A DNA stretch of 64,000 bases from Lantana camara (taxonomy: Eukaryota; Streptophyta; Magnoliopsida; Lamiales; Verbenaceae). The notes below the pieces were generated by a model. The model searched no databases. It was given only the letters and a program-made list of their open reading frames with translations, and was not told where the DNA came from. The translations under genes and the position numbers were made by a program. Positions 59,101 to 64,000 of this stretch are shown here, piece after piece. Each line of letters opens with the position of its first letter. The stretch's first letter is position 1. Where the stretch lies: contig CM074858.1 of the NCBI GenBank assembly GCA_037501455.1, positions 75,242,501 to 75,306,500 of the forward strand, in the 5' to 3' direction.

Positions 59101-60018
59101 ACTTTCGTGAAGGGCCCGAGGCCAAAAGATGGCCGGAAAAAGCCCCCGTTGGGCTCCGAAGTTTCTTCCACCGTACGCCTCCCCAGAACCACCACCTACG
59201 ACCAAAATTCAGTGAAAACGATCCCGGAAATGGACTCGGGAGGTTGGAAAACCTTGGAAAACACTAAGCTTCATCGAAAAAGGCCGTAGGAGCGCCGCCG
59301 TGACACTGTTCATGCAGCGGTAGCGTGAGCTTCAAGCGGCGGGTGCGCCGCCATCCGGCTGTCATTGGCCGCGCCGCCAACGTCATTCGATGCGCCGGGA
59401 CCTTCTCTTGCCGGCTGTGGGGCGTGTGTCGCCGGAGGGTCGCCGGAAGCCACCGCGGAAGGGCGGCGAAGTGGGGGCTCCGCCACCTCTCTCCAGCCGC
59501 GCTTGAAAATGGCCGATATCTCCGTCGTCGGTCGTCGTTTCATCGAGATCTTGGTACGGTTGTGACCGCGTCGTCAAGTTCGTCGAAATGGACTAGTGGT
59601 TCATCGAAATCCATCGAGAAATGGGTAAGTTTGAGTTGTGTGTGAAAATACACCTTCGAGTGTGTATGTGTGTCGTGTTTCGTCTGGGGAGGGAGAGAGA
59701 GAGAGAGAGCTGCTGAGTTATGACACGTTAAACGAGGATCCGGGAGTTTTATCCCGGGTCCTCGCGTGAAAAACGAACGGTAGAAGGGGCAAACGACTCG
59801 TCTCGATGCTCCGAACGCGAAGAATGGGTCAAAATGGTCAAAATCTCTTTCAATCGATAAATGACCGAAAAACCCCTAAAAAGAGAAAATTACAAAGGGG
59901 CCCCTAAACTCTAAAAGAGTTCAAAATAGGACCACAAAAAATATAAAATCACATAATTAAATACATTAAAAGGTTGAAACGTGGCGTACCTTATAAATTG
60001 GACGAGCGGGATGTTACA
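56180..60018 (-). repeat. 5' LTR of E5 (3,839 bp, complete)
   Basis: In sense from TGTAACATCCC (60018) to GGGGTGTTACA (56180). It holds the GC-rich block (59560-58600), a start-site hairpin (about 56755-56735), CTAGGCGG inverted copies (about 56675-56667 and 56310-56302) and the terminal hairpin (about 56275-56205). Confidence 0.88.
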
Positions 60019-60706
60019 GTAATATATATATAAATATATGTAAGTTGGAAGAAAATTTATGAAATGATTAGGAATGAGTTTTATGAAACATTTATGTGTT
60101 ATGAAATGGCTTGCAAATAAAATTCATGTATTTCACATAATTCAATTAAATCAAATAGTTCAAGTGAGATTATCAAATAATAACGCATGCGAGTACGAAA
60201 TTAAATAAACAGTTAACCTAACTCTCAGGAAATCACATGTGTGGCGCGCGTACCTGTACGACTAAAACATGGGGCATCACAACCTCTCCCCCTTAAGAAG
60301 GACCTGTACTAAGCTTCGATGTCTCGAGTTCTGGCCTCTAAGCACTACTTCTCCGTGTTCATCTCATGCGGGTTAGCAACTCCCCGTCAGGAATTAGTTC
60401 GGAAAAGGTCTTCAAGCAACGACGGGTCTTCAATTGCTGTTAAGTCATGACCCTTTACTCACCGAAGCCTAAACACTCGAAAATCTAAGCTGCCACTAGC
60501 TGACAAGCTAACCAGGTAACAAGCAGCGATGAGAGAACACCGTCTCTCAGTCAACAACGAGAGAACCACGTCCCTCGAACAAACAACAAGAGAATCCCGT
60601 CTCTTGGGCAAACAACAAGAGAACCCCATCTCTCAAACATAAAGAAAGAGAAACTCCAAAACTCTTAAAACGACAATTAAATAAACAATCACACAATAAC
60701 CACATA
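60019..60706 (-). mobile_element. E7: 3' end of another E6-like element
   Basis: LTR start (to GGGGCATCACA at 60281), PPT (CTTAAGGGGGAGAGGT in sense, 60297-60282), a conserved pre-PPT segment (about 60440-60350) shared with E4 and E6, and a hairpin array. The pre-PPT hairpin is decayed here (GGACCTGTAC without a partner). Its left LTR part precedes E5. E8 cuts it at 60707. Confidence 0.7.
60531..60667 (-). repeat. Hairpin array of E7 (five units)
   Basis: Units at 60531-60550, 60559-60578, 60588-60607, 60618-60635 and 60647-60667. Stems on the plus strand are TGAGAGA/TCTCTCA, GAGAGA with TCCCTC (one mismatch), CAAGAGA/TCTCTTG (compensated), AGAGA/TCTCT and AAGAG/CTCTT. Confidence 0.8.
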
Positions 60707-62319
60707 TGTAGCGCCCCAAACGGAAGGCACCACAATCCCGGCGTCGAGACCCGACCTGTATATGAAATGGAAAGTCCATACACGTGCCAAATCCCGACGA
60801 ACGGGGACACAGCTCACTCGCTAGGCTAGGCGGGAACCAAAACCTCGAAACCAAATAAACAAATCAACAAGGTGAAAGCAAGTGTGGAAGCATAACATAT
60901 ATCCAATTATCATGTGTAACATAAAAGACAGGTTCCACTATCAAAAATACCTAGTCCCGAAAATTTAAATATAAACGTAACAATTCATGGAATCTTAATC
61001 AATGTAAAATATGCAATGAAGTGACTCGGACTAAACCACAAGACACGACAGACTCGAACTCCCGCCTAGCGCTCCAAACCTGTAAAATCTGAAAACAAAG
61101 TCGGATTCAGTCTATAAGAGACTAGTGGGTGTAAAATGGGGGTTTATACAATAATAAGTACATAATTAAACACCCACACATGCAAGTCGTAATCCCGTAC
61201 GAGGTTTTGAAACGTTTCCCAAGTGGGTGAAATCAAAGAAAACAACGTTCAGGATTACAACAGCCAATTTCATTCATTCAATCATGTGGTCATAACGTGA
61301 GCCCTGGCGAGTGGGCGAATCCTCCAACCTTCTCCTCGTATGTGGATTTAGTAATTCATTCATTAATTCCTGGGTGATCATACATCATTCATTCATTTAT
61401 AATCATAATCGTAATAATAATCATAATCATAATCATAATCATACATAATCACTTACACCTTTTTCCTTCGGGTGGTGGACGGGTTTGCAAGGCCCGACCA
61501 CCTCATATATGATGGCTAGTGAGGTACATGAATCCTTAAAAGCCCAGTTAGCCATTCCTCATCAAGACTCCTGAACGAGGTTGGTTTCACCGTAATTTGG
61601 TTGGAACTAGCAAATGGGATCATCGTTGGCCCTTGCCTCCCCGGATAGCCACATACACTAAGTTTCGGGGCCCGTGCGTTCATAACATGCTCTCGCCAAA
61701 ATCATAGGATATGGTTTCATAAAAGAAAGGCTTTACGTTGTAAATCATTGACTCTTTTGAAAGGACTAGATACATATATTTATAATACTTTGGCTCAAAA
61801 CTTTCCCATAAGGGATATATCGGGTTATCATAACTAATAGAACAGAAACCCACCTGTTTCATTTTACCGAACAATACCAAAAGAAAGAAAGACTTGAAGG
61901 TAATCTAGAACCCGGCACGCCTCCGCCCTGGACAAAACTGTACAAAGACAACATAATGTATACGTGAGACTCAAGACTCCATATGAACCATATATGACGC
62001 ACGACAATGCATTAATATGATATGAGTGCATAAGAGATAATATTATATCATGGAAATGTTCATGTGCACGATTAATGCCTTTAAGGCATGTAAAAAGCAA
62101 TTCGTTCATACAAGGAAACGTTCATATTCATTCAAGTTCATAATCTTCACATTTCATATCAAATCAATCCAAGAATTTCATATAACAATCATAACACGTA
62201 CTGTATCATGTTTACAATTAGAGAATAGACAAATAATGACATTCCAATCATAATCGAAAATTAAATAGCGCGAACTAGATAACAATTTAGTTCTATAATT
62301 TAAATAAATTAAACAATAC

Positions 62320-62362
<43 letters not shown>

Positions 62363-64000
62363 GTATACACATATATGTATATTTGTATATATAACACATT
62401 AATGATATATAATATATATACACATACAACATGCATATTTTTATAACAATACAAATTAAATATACTCATGCATGCAAACATATATATATATATATATACA
62501 TATTCCACTCATGCAAACAAATATATATAAGTGTACGTATGTAGCCATGCATTCACGCATTAACAACAAGAAACATGCACAAAGTAAAGCCATTAATCAC
62601 ACAAAAGTTGCTGGAAGAGCTGCACGACCGCGACACGATTCTTTCACAAGAATGGTGCGGCCGCGACACAGATCAGCAAAATCCCTGGACAAGCTGCGCA
62701 ACCGCAACACCAATTCAACGTAGCAGCTACGCGGTCGCGACGCTGTTCTGCAGATCAACAAACGCAGCAACAGCAGGAGCTCGAACAAGGAAGAAAACGG
62801 GGCAACAATCTCACACACAAACAACCAAGACTTAAGCAACAAACAAGGTAAGGAAAAGTAGCAAATGACAACAAATTTCAGTACCAAAACGCAGCAGCGG
62901 TCCATTACATGAGGAAGGAGATGTACTATATCATTTCATGCAATTTCTTCCAAGTATCATTAATTTCAACTCCTTAAATCATCAACTACCACAAAATACA
63001 TGTCTATAAATGAAATAAGGGAGTTCAGATGATCATTTTCATGCTTTATAACAATCAAAATCATCAAGGAATTCAACATGATCAAGAAATGGCTCAAAAC
63101 CTAAATATTCATTCATATTCTCCAATCTCCATGAATACTCCATCAAATTTAGGGATTCATGTCTTAAAATGACCACAAATGAATGCATATTACAATCCTA
63201 AACTCACCTCTTGAATTGGTTGAAGGTTGGAAGAGATTTGAGATCAAAATCTTCAAGGTTTGTAAAGTGGCGAGAATGGAACTGGAATGCTACAGCTTGG
63301 CTGAGTTTTTCCTCTTTTTATCAGGTATGGTTCGAATGGGAGTGGGTAGGGGCTGATAGAGGGTTTAGTTAGGGTTCTAAAAAGTCCAACCATGGTTAAT
63401 TTGGTTAAGTATGGTGAGAGTTATGATTAAAATGGCAAAATGTGGCAGTTTGGCGGCCGATTCGTTTTTCGATTGAGTTTCGGGGATTCAAATAGGCTTA
63501 GAAAAATACGAGACTTGATTCATTGAACCCGAATCATCGATATGAGTCCAACGAAGTTGATGGAACTCGATTCTGAGTTCCCGAGCTTAAGATATCACAT
63601 ACGGAACCAAGAGTACGCTAATTGCCCGTTAGCCCCCGATTTGGTTCCACAACTCAAAATAAATTCGTTAGCACGCGAAACGAGATCAAAAAACATAAAA
63701 CGAGCATATGGTCATGTTCATAACACATAAATCTACAACATACTAAAATTTCACAAAATTTCGATATCAAATCATATAAGAACGAAGCGCGATTATAACA
63801 CTCATGAGCAATGCATTTACAAATTCATAGAAGTCCATATTAAATAACAAAAATTAAATTTCATTTTTAAAATAAATAAACAAAGTCAACGAATTTCAAT
63901 ATGAATTTAATATTAATAAAATTAAAGATGTAATTATTTAACATTTAATTACTAAATTAAATATACAAAACACTAATAACAATTAATTCGCGCAATTTGG
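60707..64000 (-). repeat. E8: LTR of the E1 family, running off the window
   Basis: In sense it ends at 60707 (GGGGCGCTACA) without a PBS beside it, so it is a 3' or solo LTR. It shares with the E1 LTR the GGTGGT hairpin region (61500-61455), a start-site hairpin (about 61135-61113), CCCGCCTAGC and GCTAGGCGGG (61070-61061 and 60834-60825), a closing stretch near 63600, and the same start-proximal sequence (AATTAATTCGCGCAATT at 63980-63996), so only some 55 bp should be missing. It also has an ATC/ATA microsatellite (61400-61446), a TA run (about 62323-62359) and a palindrome-rich patch (62614-62752). Confidence 0.8.

Larger units (their letters stand above)
38521..60018 (-). mobile_element. 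E5: element made almost entirely of LTR, split by E6
   Basis: 5' LTR 56180-60018 (3,839 bp), internal 54920-56179 (1,260 bp), 3' LTR 38521-40597 plus 53388-54919. A perfect TSD, GTAAT, lies at 38516-38520 and 60019-60023. PBS, PPT and terminal signals are present, and no coding region is. E6 inserted in the 3' LTR, where about 233 bp (equivalent to 58256-58488) are also gone. Confidence 0.85.

Overview
No expressed host gene is visible in this window. It reads as a deeply nested block of LTR retrotransposons from the nuclear genome of a flowering plant, AT-rich and probably heterochromatic. The evidence is Ty3/gypsy gag, protease, RNase H and integrase remnants, initiator-tRNA-Met primer-binding sites (TGGTATCAGAGC), polypurine tracts, LTRs of 0.8 to 4 kb and 5-bp target-site duplications (TSDs). 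Everything was read by eye. The species cannot be named. Labels E0 to E8 and LTR-A to LTR-D are mine.

Left nest (1-18373, mostly minus strand). E3 is a gag-only gypsy element. Its 3' LTR was split by E2, a chromovirus-like pol remnant (11518-15119). E2 integrase was split by E1 (1949-11517), a defective gypsy with 3.9-kb LTRs. The E1 3' LTR was split by E0 (1-1948, plus strand), which looks Tat/Ogre-like. E0 carries an open reading frame on the strand opposite to the element, with its own TATA box.

Middle nest (18374-36939). The E3 5' LTR was split by LTR-A (21507-36687, plus). LTR-A was split twice, by solo LTR-B (22050-24158, TSD TTTAT) and by LTR-C (26702-35692, TSD CGTGC/CGTGT). LTR-C contains the structurally complete non-autonomous element E4 (27060-33481, TSD ATTCT).

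Right nest (36940-64000). A Ty1/copia-like LTR end (to 38010) and unassigned sequence precede E5 (38521-60018, minus, TSD GTAAT). The E5 3' LTR was split by E6 (40598-53386, plus), whose own 3' LTR was split by solo LTR-D (47475-50545, minus). After E5 come the 3' end of E7 (to 60706) and E8, an LTR of the E1 family that runs off the window.

How the parts work together. Only E1 and E2 retain pol, and both are dead. E3, E4, E5 and E6 have little or no coding capacity and look like gag-only or LARD-type elements that need proteins in trans. Their LTR sequences differ, yet they share apparent RNA signals whose stems change in a compensatory way: a hairpin containing the 3' half of the PBS, a hairpin beside the polypurine tract, LTR-terminal and start-site hairpins, and, in E4 to E7, an array of small hairpins about 250-700 bp before the 3' LTR. 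Most LTR families also carry a cluster of family-specific palindromes in U3. This set of structured elements, maintained across otherwise divergent elements, is the best candidate here for an undescribed system.
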